Positions 33,661-46,410 are shown, numbered from the stretch's first letter. The stretch: DNA of 64,000 bases from Mytilus edulis (GCF_963676685.1 NC_092349.1:53333232-53397231), one strand, 5' to 3'. Made by a program: numbers and translations. Notes: generated by a model from the letters alone, not told the origin.

Positions 33661-33719
33661 CTTGTACTTCATTTCTGCTGCAACACTTGTACTTATTTTT
33701 CGATGGTTGACTAAAGTTT

Positions 33720-33990
33720 TGAATCACCTTACATTTACAAAGATGTCACTATTTTTTGCAACGCACTAAGGAAAATACACTGGATTTCTATTTTCTATAT
33801 TGGAGTCACACTAACCTTACATTTACAATCAATGCAACATCTTGGTATTGGGTTCATACCATCCCTAGTACAATCGGCAATCCTCGAGTGAATCCGCTTC
33901 TCTTCTAGATGAAGGAACGGTATCGGCCGAGTTAAGCCGAGTGACTAATTTTACATTTACAATAAATGCAACATCTTGGTGTTCTACAAA
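33720..33990. repeat. Short hairpin motif ttacatttacaataaatgcaacatcttggt, several copies
   Basis: Copies lie at about 33728 (partial), 33813 and 33952, and again at 40488 and 40593. The core acatttacaataaatgt is self-complementary. It may be a piece of a tandem satellite or a MITE terminus. Confidence 0.6.
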
Positions 33991-33999
33991 ACAAATGAC

Positions 34000-35555
34000 A
34001 TCGATTTCAAAGAATTGAAAAATGTCTAACGTTGAATTGTTGTTATGTAGTAAATGCATTTTATTCTTTGTGTCGATATACATTTATTATTCAGGTCGTC
34101 TAAAAAGGAATTAAAATGAGATGCAATAGCATATTCGCCTAAGGCTGCAAATTGGCGACTGAAAATGGGCCACAAATTTCGACACTACAATTCTAGTCTT
34201 TAAAATTAAGTTGTTAAACAATTGTCTTCAAAACTCCGTTTTCCTGTGGTTTTTGTTTTGAAAAGCAACATAATTCTTACCCTCACTTTGGGTAACCTGT
34301 CAAACGCAAAAACAACTTCTGCAGCATTATTGCAATATGGTGTTGTATAAATGATCGAAAGGTTATTAATATACAAAAACATAATAAACTGAATTGCGTC
34401 ATGGGATACCGCGCAATTCACGAAGTTTAGATGGATCGATCATACATTTGAGCAAGTGTCTGAAGGGTGTCTAGAAAACAAACTTTGACACCCAGAACAA
34501 GTTTGCATGTGTCAAACTAAACATACAAAAGTCATGTAATAACTGTCAAGGCCTATATATAAAGTAAACACATGCATTACTGTTCGATCTTAGATTCTGA
34601 ACTTACTGAGTTCAAATTAAAGGTTCGGTAATATGCATATGGATCCAAATGAGGTGGGACGTAGATAGGCTGAACGGACGGGCGTCCGCGATCTCAGTTG
34701 GGAACTTGAAGGCAGACTGATCGGACGTCCGGCTGATGGATCCAAATGAGGTCAAAGTAATGTCTTGCAAGTCAATAATATAGCAGCGATGCTTTGGGAC
34801 ATTTTTTGACAACATTGAACCAAACTGACTGCTTATAACGAATAATTATTCAATATTTTGTTTATGTAAAGATTTGAGGGCAAGAAAAACAAACTAATTA
34901 TTTTAGCTTATATTGTCAAAATCGTAGCTAATGCCCCTTAATAATTCCAAGACTCGGTACAATCACCTGAGGATTAGATTCGAACTTCAAAACCTATATT
35001 ACATATATCTTGACGATCGTTAAAAAAACCAAATATATTCACTACAGCATTTGCCACGGTTTGATTGAAACCACATGTCACTTTGAATTTAACAATAATT
35101 TTATCGATATATACATGTAGTATCCAACCTGTCGCGAGCAATGCGACAGAAATCACGTGATTGTGGGATTGTTGTCATGGTAGGAGTGGAGGGAAAATAT
35201 TCCATGTAGGTAAGTTTCTGAATTATATTTTAAAATTCCAACTTAATATCAAATGTATGAATATTTCCTTAGGGTTGGTGGCATGCTATACAACTGAACA
35301 AATGATTATGGAAAACAAATAATATAAAATTAAATGAAATATGAAATATGTAGCAGATTTATGTTTTTATTTAAAAGAAGTAATAGCATTGGGGTCCATA
35401 GATTAACCCCAAAACACTAAAAACAGTTCAAGAACATACAACTTAAAATAGTCAAAGTCACATCAGTTGTAATATTTTATGTACAAGGCCTTCAACATGT
35501 TCACAATCCTGGTCAGTGTTTATTTAAACTGTAGTTTGGAAGAACATGATTCATT
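34000..35555. other. Intergenic DNA with one direct duplication
   Basis: gatccaaatgaggt occurs at 34640 and 34739 around a segment rich in cggacg (cggacgggcgtccgcg, atcggacgtccggc). No gene recognised. Confidence 0.4.
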
Positions 35556-35559
35556 TATT

Positions 35560-36010
35560 ACTTGTTTTTGGCTTTGAACTTGCTTTCAGTAACTGCGAGT
35601 ATTCTTATTTCGGTGTTTTGTGTCCATTGTTTGTATGTTATACATGTATGTAGTTGTTTTTGTGCCTCAAACCGATCTTTTGAGTTAAGCCAATTGCAAC
35701 TGATTTTTTTAGTTAGGTCTTCTGTTGTGCTGTTACACCACTGTCCAAGGTTAGTGGGTGTTGAGCACTCACAAACATGTTTAACCCCATCACTGGTTGT
35801 TGTTGGTTCATGACCTTCATTATATTTGTTTTTCGTATATTGTTTGCTTTTAAATTAGGCCGTTAGTTTTCTCGTTTGATTTTTTTTTACATTTCCGGTG
35901 TCGGGGCCTTTTATAGCCGTCTCGCCCGTACTGGTAGTTTATAATTGCTTACTAAAACTTCATGGTGAATAGCGGTCTCATTGGCCATTATATATATCAC
36001 GTCTCCTCAT
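35560..36010 (+). repeat. Mussel dispersed repeat, type A (long copy)
   Basis: It contains tgttgtgctgttacaccactgtcc, aaacatgtttaaccc, aaattaggccgttagttttctcg, ggggccttttatagc and a ttggccattatatatatcacgtc end, in the same order as 1600-2000 and 62520-62820. Confidence 0.7.
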
Positions 36011-36700
36011 TATTATAAGAACAGTAACTCTGTATTAAAGTGTTCAAGTTTTATCCCAGTGTTATTATAATATCATTGTGATAGACTTCGCATTTACTGT
36101 CTTTTCTTATTCAATTATTAATTAAAAATAAATAATGTTAATACTAATATAATCTTTAAAGTGAATAAATTACAAATTTCGCATATTTTATTTAAATATT
36201 TTAGAGTCACGACAGTAACGGACCTTGACATTATTCTTTTGTACAAATTGGGCTGCGATACTTGAATCTAATTTAAGATTGAAAGTATTTCTTAAAATGG
36301 CCATAGCCATAGTGTGATATAAATAAAGAAAGCAGAGATGATCTCTTTTTATTCATCGCATAAAGTGGTTGATTTTAATAAGGTTTTGGCATTTCGTCGG
36401 TTGAATATCTATGTTTGTGTCAACTATCTTATTTTTTTTAACAATGGTATATTCAAAACAGTATACATTTTAATTATGGTTGGTACTGCACATTTAGTGG
36501 GATATCAAATTACGGTGACGACACTTTCTTGGTCGGATAAGTACATTTAGTAGTCATGTGCTTTTACTTTTACACTTAATACCATGACTTTGTTTACATA
36601 TTTTAAAGTAAGAGGGCCAAATTCCCATGAATTTATTTAACACTAGGGCCATTTTTATAACGTCTTTCAACCTTAGCTTAATTTCAAAGTATCACAGCTC

Positions 36701-36922
36701 GTAGTCCGAGATTACTACGAGAAGAGATAAATGAAAAAGAAACAGATTGATGCCCGATTTATATAATCCCAAGGCCCTCAATCGGCACCAGGAACGACGA
36801 AGCAGCGCATCTATTTTGGGTGGGCAAATATCAACTTTTTGATATAGGACGAGCTCTGACGTCCCAAGGCCCCAGCTTGTCTGGCAAAACAGCCGTTGGA
36901 CGTCAGAGTAATCTCGGACTAC
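36701..36922. mobile_element. MITE with gtagtccgagattac termini
   Basis: gtagtccgagattac (36701) and gtaatctcggactac (36908) are exact inverted copies. Between them, ctgacgtcccaaggccccagc and cgttggacgtcag are sequences I recall from a common bivalve repeat. Confidence 0.75.
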
Positions 36923-37469
36923 ACAGCTCGATGTGAACTTCAATGTTCTAACAATATTGTGGATTAGTTGTCGACATATCACTAAATTTTAAACGCCTGA
37001 AGTTAGCACAAAAACACAATTTTGACAGAATTTGGCAGATTTTATTATTCATTCCAAAAATGTACATTAAGAAATTCTTAAACCAAAACCAAAATTATGT
37101 TTGAAGTAAAGCAAATATTGTGTTTAGGTTATACATTAATTCATTTTTGATTAGCAACGTCCTTTGATGCATGTAAATTTCGACAAAAACATTTAAAATT
37201 CATGCAAACCACTATTAAGTGTTTATTATCGTTTATTTCTCCCTTTTTTAAAGTAAATTTTGTACAGATTAAACACTTTGCATTGCAAAAAGTCATGTCT
37301 TTTTTGTGTGAACATTGCTACAACATCTTGGAATTACAGCGGGCTGAGGTTTAGATGGTGAGAATTTTTATTGTCGTTTTTAATTCCTATACAAGATTTG
37401 AAATGCTGAAATAACTTTCATTATTTATCATTCTTTGTACCTCTTGTTATCCCTTTTAACTAGAAACTA

Positions 37470-38552
37470 GAGGCTCCCAAGAGCCTGTGTCACTCACCTG
37501 ATTCTATTTGGGATTTTGAAATAATATTAAAAAATGTAAAAAATTGTAACAGATACTTATATTGATGTTATAGGCCAAATTTCGTTTAATATTGTTATGT
37601 TTGGTTTCATTGCATTCCGTAGTTCTCTTAAAGAAGACATTTGTATGTATTTCCTATAGGGTACCATGTTAAACTAAGCCACCGTCTGGCGGCCATCTTG
37701 GATAATGGACTGGGAACAAAGTAACAACACTTGGTCAGCACCTCATAAGGAACGCTCATGACATTTTTTGATTTCATTCCATTAAGTGCTTTTCTAAAAG
37801 AAGACATTTGTATGTATTTCCCATAAGTACTGTGTTTAACCGAGTCCCCAACCTGGCGGCCATCTTTGATGATGGATCGGCTACAAAGTAACAACACTTG
37901 GTTAGCATCTCATAAGGAACATTCATGCTATGTTTGGTTTTATTCCATTCCGTGGTTCTCTAATAGAAGACATTTGTATGTATTTCCTATAGGGTTCCAT
38001 GTTAAACTAAGTCCCCCCTGGCGGCCATCTTGGATGATGGATTATTATGTAACAACACTTGGTCAGCATCTCATAATGAGCGTTCATGCTATGTTTGGTT
38101 TCAATCCATTCAGTGGTTCTCTAAAAGAAGACATTTGTATGTATTTCCCATAGGGTCCCATGTTAAACTAAGTCCCCCGCTGGCTGCCATCTTGGATGAT
38201 GGATCGGCTACAAAGTAACAACACTTGGTCAGCTCCTCATAAGGAACATTCATGACATGTTTGGTTTCATTCCATTCAGTGGTTCTCTAAAAGAAGACAT
38301 CTGTATGTATTTCCCATAGGGTCCTATGTTAAACTAAGTCCCCCGCTGGCGGCCATCTTGGATGATGGATCGACTACAAAGTAACAACTCTTGGTCAGCA
38401 CTTCATAAGGAATATTCATTCCATGTTTGGTTTCGTTCCATTCAGTGGTTCTCTAGGAGAAGTTTTAAATATAAAAAATTTACGACGACGACGGACGACG
38501 GACGCCAAGTGATGTGAAAAGCTCACTTGGCCCTTTGGGCCAGGTGAGCTAA
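37470..38552 (+). repeat. Bivalve repeat element with ~165-bp tandem units
   Basis: It starts ctagaggctcccaagagcct, then gtgtcactcacctg, and ends gccaagtgatgtgaaaagct + cacttggccctttgggcc + aggtgagctaaa. In between, five or six units share ggcggccatcttgg, acaaagtaacaacacttgg, cattcatg, ttccattcagtggttctct and gaagacatttgtatgtattt. Frames within it are repeat artefacts. Confidence 0.8.
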
Positions 38553-40480
38553 ACAGTGAGGATTGTGTAAAATAAAACTATCGTCAACTGGTTGTCTTAT
38601 GGTGTTTTTTTTTTGCCTTTGGAGTATTTTTAATATTTAGCACATATCTTTTGTATTCTGTTAGTAGGCACAAAAAGGGGTTGTGGGGTATACACCAACA
38701 ATATACACATGTAGCTACCCAACGACATGAAAAAAAATCGTAAGACATTTTAAGGTCAACATAAGGTCTTCAAATACGGACAAATGAGTATACGCTTTAC
38801 CAATCTCTAAATCGCCCAGAGTCTAAAAAGTTGTGAATAAATTTTAAAACCCTATAATAAATGAGCATCTTATATCAAATTATGTTAATGAACAAACTTT
38901 ATACATATAGTTTATACCTTTATGATTTCACACCTTGTCCCCGGAAATTTAGAAATCAGAATGTTCTTCAAAGATACAGTTGCTGGGACCAAAACTCTTC
39001 TCATTTTTTTTGGGTCAAAAGCTAGTAATGGTTTGGTGAACCCAACGTTAACAAAACATGGCTTTACCATTTTGGGTTTGAGTGTTCCTGAAGGAAGTTT
39101 AAACAGAAAAGCGCTTCGGGCGTAATAAACTCATTATCACAATATAGATGTTGCAATTAATCGGGGTGGTGTTAAACAGACTTCGTGAAGTCAGTATCCG
39201 ATGACACAAAATGGTGGCTCGCTACGTCACCTAAGTCACGTGATGTCTTACTTAGTTAGATATGTTTTGTCTTTAATGAGTCTGAACTATGCATAAAAAA
39301 ATTTAAAGTTATTCGAATTTGTTTTATTTTTTATTTCAGTTTCTTTACCAGACCAGATTGTGATCTTGGAAGAATATTTTAAAGAGTTAGAAATTATGAA
39401 CAGCCATCAAATATGATTACAAAAAGACATCAGAAGACTGGGTCTTCAAATATGGCGTTGGTTTTTTTATATACGATTAAATAAATAAAAATAATAATTC
39501 ATTTTGTTTTATTATATCGATCCTAGATTTAAATTTACTTGAAGAAAACAATACTACAGTGAAAACGAAATCATAATGAATATATCTTAAATTTCATGAT
39601 ATTCATAACAAGTCTAGTAAAAGCGAAAACAGCTGCAACCTTAGCGAATTTACTGAAGTAGCGAGCGAATTTTTCCCGTGCTTTCTAAATTATGTGCAGT
39701 TTTTTTTTATGTTCAAGTACTAGTACAAATATAGTGGTCTTCTTGTCGCTAAATCAACCGTTAAGGCTTTTATTGTGTGTTTTATTTCAAGCTACTGATC
39801 TAGAACAGGCGGATTATGGTGTGCATGTGAAACTGGATTAAAACTCTAGCATTGTGCTGAATCAAGTCAGACTATCTGCACCATGTGTTGTTCGTTGTTG
39901 TTTATCTTTGTGTGATTTATATCTATTTTGTCAGGGAGAGTCAGGGTTTTGATCGTTGGTGCGGTCTTTTGTACTGTTAAATAATTTTGTTAGTTGCTGT
40001 TATATTTTGTATGTTATATTTTCTACCAGAGTACGATGAGATGCTAAGAAAAAGTAAACATATTAATTGAAGGGGACCCAATTTTTTTTTCGGGAAGGGC
40101 CAGGAGAATTATTGCGGATGTAATATCTATTTTCACTTGTTTATAGTACGTGTTATTTATTTTCAATTTCATACTAAATCTAAATTATTTCTTGCATTGT
40201 CCTTAACTTCGTAGGGCAGAATATTCATTTATATTCTGTCTTGGGCAAGGTTATTTTTTCTGGTTATTTACATGCCAGAATGTTCATTTCTAAAACCCTC
40301 CTGCACCCCCCTTTCCTCAAAATATTAGATAGTCACACCCATATGCCATAAATCATTATTTGTGTTTTAGAAAAAGTTCAAATTCATTGAATTGACAGTT
40401 GAAAAATGTAGTATCCATAACTGAAGTGCAACAATAATTTTTTTTGATAATTATCAAATTTGATATTTCTCATATTGCTG
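38553..40480. other. Intergenic DNA, mostly unrecognised
   Basis: At 39060-39130 the phrase aaaagcgcttcgggcgtaataa is, from memory, part of a common mussel repeat, so the small open frame at 38922 is probably not a gene. The rest is AT-rich with no recognised feature. Confidence 0.4.
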
Positions 40481-41440
40481 ACGCATAATCGTACATTTTC
40501 AATGAATGTAACATCTTGGTGTGGGTTTTTTTTCCGGTCGCACTATGAAAAACCTACTGAGAATTTCGATTTCTGACACGGGAGACGCATTGACCATACA
40601 TTTACAATAAATGTAACATCTTGGTTAATTTTTTTCCGCACTAAGAAACTACTGGGCCAAATTTAACCAAACTTGGTCATGATCATCATTGAGGCATTGT
40701 GTCCGGTGTCACACCAAAACAACCAAGATGGCCGCCAAGGCTAAAAATAGAACATAGGGGTAAAATGCAGTTTTTGGCTTATAACTAAAAAAATCTGACA
40801 GGGTGAAATTGTTTATCAGGTCAAGATCTATGTACCCTGAAATTTTCAGATGAATCGGACAACCCATTGTTTGGTTGCTGCCCCTAAATTGGTAATTTTA
40901 AGGAAATTTTACTGTTTTGGTTATTATCTTGAATATTATTATAGATAGAGATAAACTGTAAAAAGCAATAATGTTCAGCAGAGTAAGATTTACAAATAAG
41001 TCAACATGACAGAAATGGTTAGTTGACCCCTTTAGGAATTATTGCCCTTTATAGTCAATTTTTAACCATTTTTCGTAAATTTTAGTATTCTTTTACTAAA
41101 ATCTTCTCCTCTGAAACTACTGGGACAAATTATCCAAACTTAGCCACAATCATCTTTGGGGTATCTAGTATGGAAAAATGTGTGGCGTGACCCTGCCAAC
41201 TCATTTTTAACAATTTTCATAAATTTTTGTAAATTTTTAGAATATATTTACCACTGTAATTACTAGACCAAGTTCATTATAGATAGAAATAATTGTAGCA
41301 AGAAGAATTTCCAGTAAAGTAAGATCTACAAACACAGCATGATCACCAAAACACAAATTTGTCATGAATTTATCTGTGTCCATTGTTTAATATGCACATA
41401 GACCAAGGTGAGCGACACAGGCTCTTGAGAGCCTATAGTT
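40480..41440 (-). repeat. Second bivalve tandem-unit element, opposite orientation
   Basis: It ends at 41404-41437 with aaggtgagcgacacaggctc + ttgagagcct, the reverse complement of the start of the 37470 element (aggctcccaagagcctgtgtcactcacct). Internal units share gaaactactgg(g/a)(c/a)caaatt, aaacttggtcatgatcatc and ttattgccctttatagtcaa. The hairpin motif of 33720 occurs twice near its left side. Confidence 0.7.
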
Positions 41441-41837
41441 ATAGATATAGTTATACTGAATTCCTACAATTCGATATTAGACATGATTCAAGGTTCTATA
41501 ATTTTCTGATAATACTTCTTTTTATTCAATTCAAAATACTATAGATTATGTTAGTAGCCATTCCAAAGAAATACTTTCATTGAGGTTCAATAGTTAAGCT
41601 CGATCAGTTAAATACAAGTCAAATTGAATTCTTAGTTGTTTCATGATGAAGTAAACAACGTTTTATTTCAGATATCAGATATTACCGTATGTTTTCGCGG
41701 TCAGTAAAAAGACTTCAGCATGTTGTATTCTTAGTCATAGTTTCAGATGAGAAGATTTTTGTAAAAGTTAACAATGACGGAAATTGTTACGAAATACAAT
41801 GTAAACAAAATCTTTCGGCGATGTTATTTTAAGAGCC

Positions 41838-42164
41838 TTGTGTTTGCCAAAAAAAAAAATAACACAAAAAAAAAATAAAATCAGAGAATGCTTGTGTTTA
41901 GAGGGTGTAACCTCTTCTGACAGTGACCACGAAATGATGATCGAAACGGCAATTGAGACACACAGTAATGGAAAATTTGACTATAAAAAGACGAATGAAA
42001 CTCCCGAGACCGAATTAAATATTCTGCTGCCTGTTCCAAATGAAAAAATAACCAATATTTAATATTTACAATTATTAAACATGAATTAATTGCGTTTTTC
42101 AGAATGGAAGCTAAAAGCGAATATATTCATCTCTTGGACACCCCTGGTTTTGCATAGATAACAT
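41838..42164 (+). other. Weak candidate coding segments before the envelope remnant
   Basis: After a poly-A-like stretch, a 62-residue acidic frame runs to TAA at 42060-42062. It includes SDSDHEMMIETAIETHSNG and ends LLPVPNEKITNI. A good-looking acceptor (gcgtttttcag) follows at about 42102, and the next short frame reads MEAKSEYIHLLDTPGFA then stop. These may be C-terminal exons of a host gene or part of the retroelement. I cannot decide, and no family is recognised. Confidence 0.25.
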
Positions 42165-42948
42165 GCCGTGCATGTATTTGATTGTAGATGAATGGGCAAT
42201 TAAGGCTCCCGATTATTTATTCACTCGCTCTTAATTATTAAAAAAAATGGGTTACTAAAAAATATTTAAGTGTAATCAATAACTTATTTACGTTAGTAGA
42301 TATAAAAGAAATCCTTGATGATATTTGTGAGGCTAAAACTATAAGACAATATGCCATTACGTGACTTTCATTAAATTATGTCATAGATTAATAGTAGAGG
42401 ACAGTTTTATAAAAAGACCCTTACCTCTGTCTAATTAGTTCGGAGGATCTCGAATCAGTACAAAGGAATATAAATAATCTGGCCGAAAATCAACAAACAC
42501 ATTACGCATGTCTTGGCGGAGAGTCTCTCGGTTATGAAACTGTCTCAAGGTCAAATTGCGGAAAATAGAAAAAGCATAAATCAAATAATCAACAATTTAG
42601 GTAATGTCAAGAGTTTTAGCATAGAGCTTTCTCAAGATATACAGGATTTAGACAATTTAGTCAGATTGTATGCAAAATTTGATAGGTCTTTAACGTACCT
42701 ACATGAATTTATTGGTATATCAAGAGATTACCTACAACATCTAATGCTTCAACTTAACATGTTGTCGCTTGGTCATTTGTCACCAGCAGTTATTAGGCCA
42801 ACAGACTCAAGAAATTTATTGCTAGAATTAAGTGCTCAATTTAGAGTACCTTTTGACCCAAAAGAAGATCTTTGCAAAACATTAACGTGTTCAACTCTGA
42901 TAAACGAAGAAAAAATGATTGTAGTGATATCAGTTCACTGGGTCAGAT

Positions 42949-45144
42949 TCACGGGTGTCATTCGGTGTAACGAGAGAAATGATCGTGAAAGAATATCCAA
43001 CGGTGTTCAGGTATTGCGAGATGATCGTGAAAGCTCTGGTACCGGATCATGAAAGACATTTAACGTAAATTCTAGTTCAGAATCTGTGAAAAAAATCGCT
43101 AAATTTTCAAAACGCGGACCGAATCCGAACAAAAAAATATGTCTGTCAAAATAGTTCAACTTCCCCAACATCACTGTTCAATAAGATAAAGAAAATATGC
43201 AGTACTTTATGAAAAATCACAAAAGGAGCAATGCATGTCTATTGAATTAATTAAAAAAAAAACACGTTATTTGTACCCATAATGGTCATATTTCAATATA
43301 TCATTATATATTTGAAATTTAAACTTTGTTGTATCTGATAGTACAGTAAAATAAAAGTATGCTCTTCCAGAAAACCTTGAATGTTGTTGAATGTTCATCA
43401 AACTTGATCGTCAAAGATCAGGCAACGCATTATTTTGATCGTGAAAGATAATGCGTGACCATGGTGACAAGACTCAATACTAGTTATCAGAAATCTATAT
43501 TTCTTTTACCACTTGATATACCTGCAACTGGTTGGATCCTATTACTATTTTGATAAGAGTAAACATTAAAAGTATTTTTTTCTAATTCAACACTTTACCT
43601 CGAAAAAGAAAAAAAACCAACAACTAAAAACGTGTCTAGATCAGTGTGAAAAATTCAGCTCTGAGTATCGGTCTAGTACAATTCAGGCAAACCGCCTCTA
43701 TTTAGCCAATAATATGGATATGCAACGTTAAAACCAAAATGTTGACTATCAACCAAAATCTTATAGCAAAAACAGCATCATTCATGAACAATTTGAGATT
43801 GAACGATAACCAACATTTTGTGCAACAGTACTTTCTTAAGTTCTATGTATCTTTATATACAACGTAGCAGATGCGGATTGATTTCCAATGAGATAACTAT
43901 ATAATACAGACTAAAGAATACCAGATCGCAAATGCTGAAATGTCTCGTTCGTTTTACTAGTGATAGTATATTTGTTGAACGTCTGTAATATGAAAAATTT
44001 TACTAGAAGTGTCAAATACGCTTAAGATTGTCAATGGTTCATAAAAATACAGATCTCCCGTAAAAAAAATCCCGTACACCAAGTATAGTTGTTCCGATCC
44101 TTACAGTACATTAAAAACTGACAAATGGCAAAGTTATTTTGGCCAATTAATTCGGAACATAAGGTCGAAAGTATACGAACCCTGACCGCCAGCCAGACAT
44201 AGACATCTTACTATCATTCAATGCATGCATGCATGTCTTTTTTTTTTATTTCATTTCCACATCATCTTCACAATATTCGTGTGTTGTTTCAGCAATGTTA
44301 TCTGCATCTTCAACCTGTATCATTGGATTGCTTTTTTCGGTGTTTTGTTGACCGTTGTCTTTTCTAATTGCCGTAGTTGTTACTTCTTTTTCTTTTCATT
44401 TTCTAAAAATATTAATACTTTTAAATGCTTAAATGTATTGAGGATCTTGACTAATCTAGTTGTTCTCAATACCAATAACAAATATTAATTATCATATGAT
44501 TGAAGAATAATTTACACGTCTTCGTAGCATTAGATATTTCACGATTTTCAAAAAGCGGTACGTGATCTTTCAGGATCCGAAAAATCAATTTTGTGTAAAT
44601 ATTTCTTTATTTACCAAGTTTCAGATTATGTTTATACAAAATAACTACGAGAACCATTTGATTCATTCAAATAGAATGCCCTTATTCGGATAAAAGTAGT
44701 TTATTTTATTCGAATTTGTAAAAAAAATCATGTTTGTTTACATCTTTTATGTAGTGAGCGTCACTGATGAGTCTTGTGTAGACGAAACGCGCGTCTGGCG
44801 AACTAAATTATAATCCTGGTACCTTTCATAACTATTATGTCATTGAAATGTCGAGAAGCAATCTGCCTTTTGCTGTTTTCTAAAAACTATGTACTTTTAA
44901 AACTGGATTTTTTTTCACATACTGATCATAATGTTGAACCATTTTGACAGACAGTTTTATTTTGTTGTAAATTTGTCTGTGAAATTAATTAAATTAGAAT
45001 ATTTACTGACCTATCATATGTCTTCTCGATTAAATGTCTTTCACGATCCGGTACCAGAGCTTTCACGATCGTCTCGCAATACTTGACCACCGTTGGATAT
45101 TCTTTAACGATCATTTCTCTCGTTAAACCGAATAATACCCGTGA
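42949..45144. mobile_element. 2.2-kb DNA transposon with ~115-bp TIRs inserted in the envelope remnant
   Basis: The left end tcacgggtgtcattcggtgt continues to 43065, and the inverted right end (45030-45144) matches at about nine bases in ten. The motif gatcgtgaaag is repeated in the subterminal parts (42981, 43023, 43437, and inverted near 45042 and 45061). The interior has no recognisable transposase, so the copy is non-autonomous. A clear target duplication was not found. Confidence 0.75.
44750..44835 (+). repeat. Bivalve dispersed repeat core (gacgaaacgcgcgtctgg)
   Basis: The stretch gcgtcactgatgagtcttgt + gtagacgaaacgcgcgtctg + gcgaactaaattataatcct is one of the most recognisable bivalve repeats. 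It lies inside the 2.2-kb transposon. A diverged inverted copy is at 2050-2180. Confidence 0.7.
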
Positions 45145-45736
45145 GTTTGAAATATACTCTGTTTATAACCTAGCAGTAAGTTCGTTGAATATTAGTAATG
45201 ACAATGGAATCAACTTGTTGGCCCAATATGAATTGGAAACGAATAACCTAACGGGAGATAACACACAGATTGTGTATCCACCAATTGCCATCGTTTCCCT
45301 AAAAATGCCGTGTTCTGCCTTTGGGGACCAAATCCAATTGACACCCTACTATCACCAAGAAAGTACATATAAGATAAAATATTATCTAGGTAATCTTTAA
45401 GGGTTATCATTTAATAAGGCTTAGCTCAATATTATGGGAACCCCTATACAAAACGTTTCCTAATGTTGAAAACTAAAGTTACCTGCCCAGCTAAAAGAAA
45501 TAAAACAATTTTCCATGGGGATCCTCATAAATGAACTAGGTGAGGTAGATTCGCAGATGAAGCCAATGTCAATTAGATCATTATCTTCAATTATAAGTGG
45601 TAATGATTTTATAATAATTTTTATGATAATTATAATTATTTGTTGTCGCAAAAACATATTTCAATGTTTGAAAATTATTCAAAATTTTAAGTGCTCAAAA
45701 GGGGTGGCCAAGATTGATAAGAGTAAACAGGAATTG

Positions 45737-45825
45737 GTACGTCAGCTGGTAGTGGTCAAACTGGTAATGGTCAAACTGGTAATGGTCAAACTGGTAATGG
45801 ACAAACTGGTAATGATCAAATAGTA
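45737..45825 (+). repeat. 15-bp tandem repeat ggtaatggtcaaact
   Basis: Five units lie in the envelope-tail remnant, with single-base variants (gtagtgg, gtaatgg, gtaatgatc). Confidence 0.85.
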
Positions 45826-46075
45826 GACCGGATGGAGATTGTTAATCCAAGAGTCGATGGACCTGACAACAGAGATGAGCATGTCACTGCCTCTGCACCC
45901 TCCAAAGATGAGATGTCCTTTTCTATAAAGCAGTTGTATCCTAAGATCGGTGTTCAACGTACAGCAGTGAGGCTTTGAAGGGACTGATTTATGTATATAC
46001 GATGTACCATAGATATACATGGATAACAATATTTAACCTATATAGACATATACCGATGTAAACTACGTATGCCAT

Positions 46076-46410
46076 TCAAAAATTAAAATTACAAAAATAC
46101 TGAACTTAGAGGAAAATCAATTCAGAAAGTCCATAATCACATGGCAAAATCAAATAACAAAACGCATAAAAAACGAATGGACAAGAACTGTCATATTCTT
46201 GACTTGGTACAGGCATTTTCAAATGTAGAAAATGGTGGATTAAACCTGGTTTTATAGCGCTAACCCTCTCACTTTGATGACAATCTCATCAAATTCCGTT
46301 ATTTTTACATTGATGCGTTAACTAAACAGACACCATAAATAAAATAGTCAAAATATGGGTACATCAGTCATCATCGTATAACAATTTTAAAAGGAACAAT
46401 TTAACAGAAC
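46076..46410. repeat. Mussel dispersed repeat, type B
   Basis: Block order is gaggaaaatcaattcagaaa, aactgtcatattcttgactt, aaaatggtggattaaacc, aattccgtt, and tacatcagtcatcatcgt, as in 1-520 and 63150-63620. Confidence 0.7.

Larger units (their letters stand above)
42430..45978 (+). pseudogene. Envelope fusion (baculovirus F / errantivirus type)-like remnant, split by a transposon
   Basis: The first part (42430-42948) has helical heptad-like sequence (AESLSVMKLSQGQIAENRK, INQIINNL) and then LMLQLNMLSLGHLSPAVIRP, a pattern typical of F-type envelopes of insect and mollusc gypsy-like retroviruses. After the insertion, EFEIYSVYNLAV continues the same protein at 45144. Next come a Cys region, a membrane helix (SGNDFIIIFMIIIIICCRK, about 45595-45655) and a polar tail. 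Frame changes occur near 42500, 45470 and 45730. In the tail a 15-bp unit (ggtaatggtcaaact) repeats four to five times, giving GQTGN, before TGA at 45976-45978. No gag, RT or integrase is seen next to it. It is inactive, and the LTRs were not identified. Confidence 0.5.

Noticed and set aside
38922..39125. 67-residue frame that looks protein-like
   Set aside because: Its end overlaps a phrase (aagcgcttcgggcgtaata) I recall from a common mussel repeat, and no splice or start context supports it.
44225..44488. 87-residue hydrophobic frame
   Set aside because: It is F/C-rich, from T-rich sequence inside the 2.2-kb transposon, with no similarity to a transposase or membrane family.
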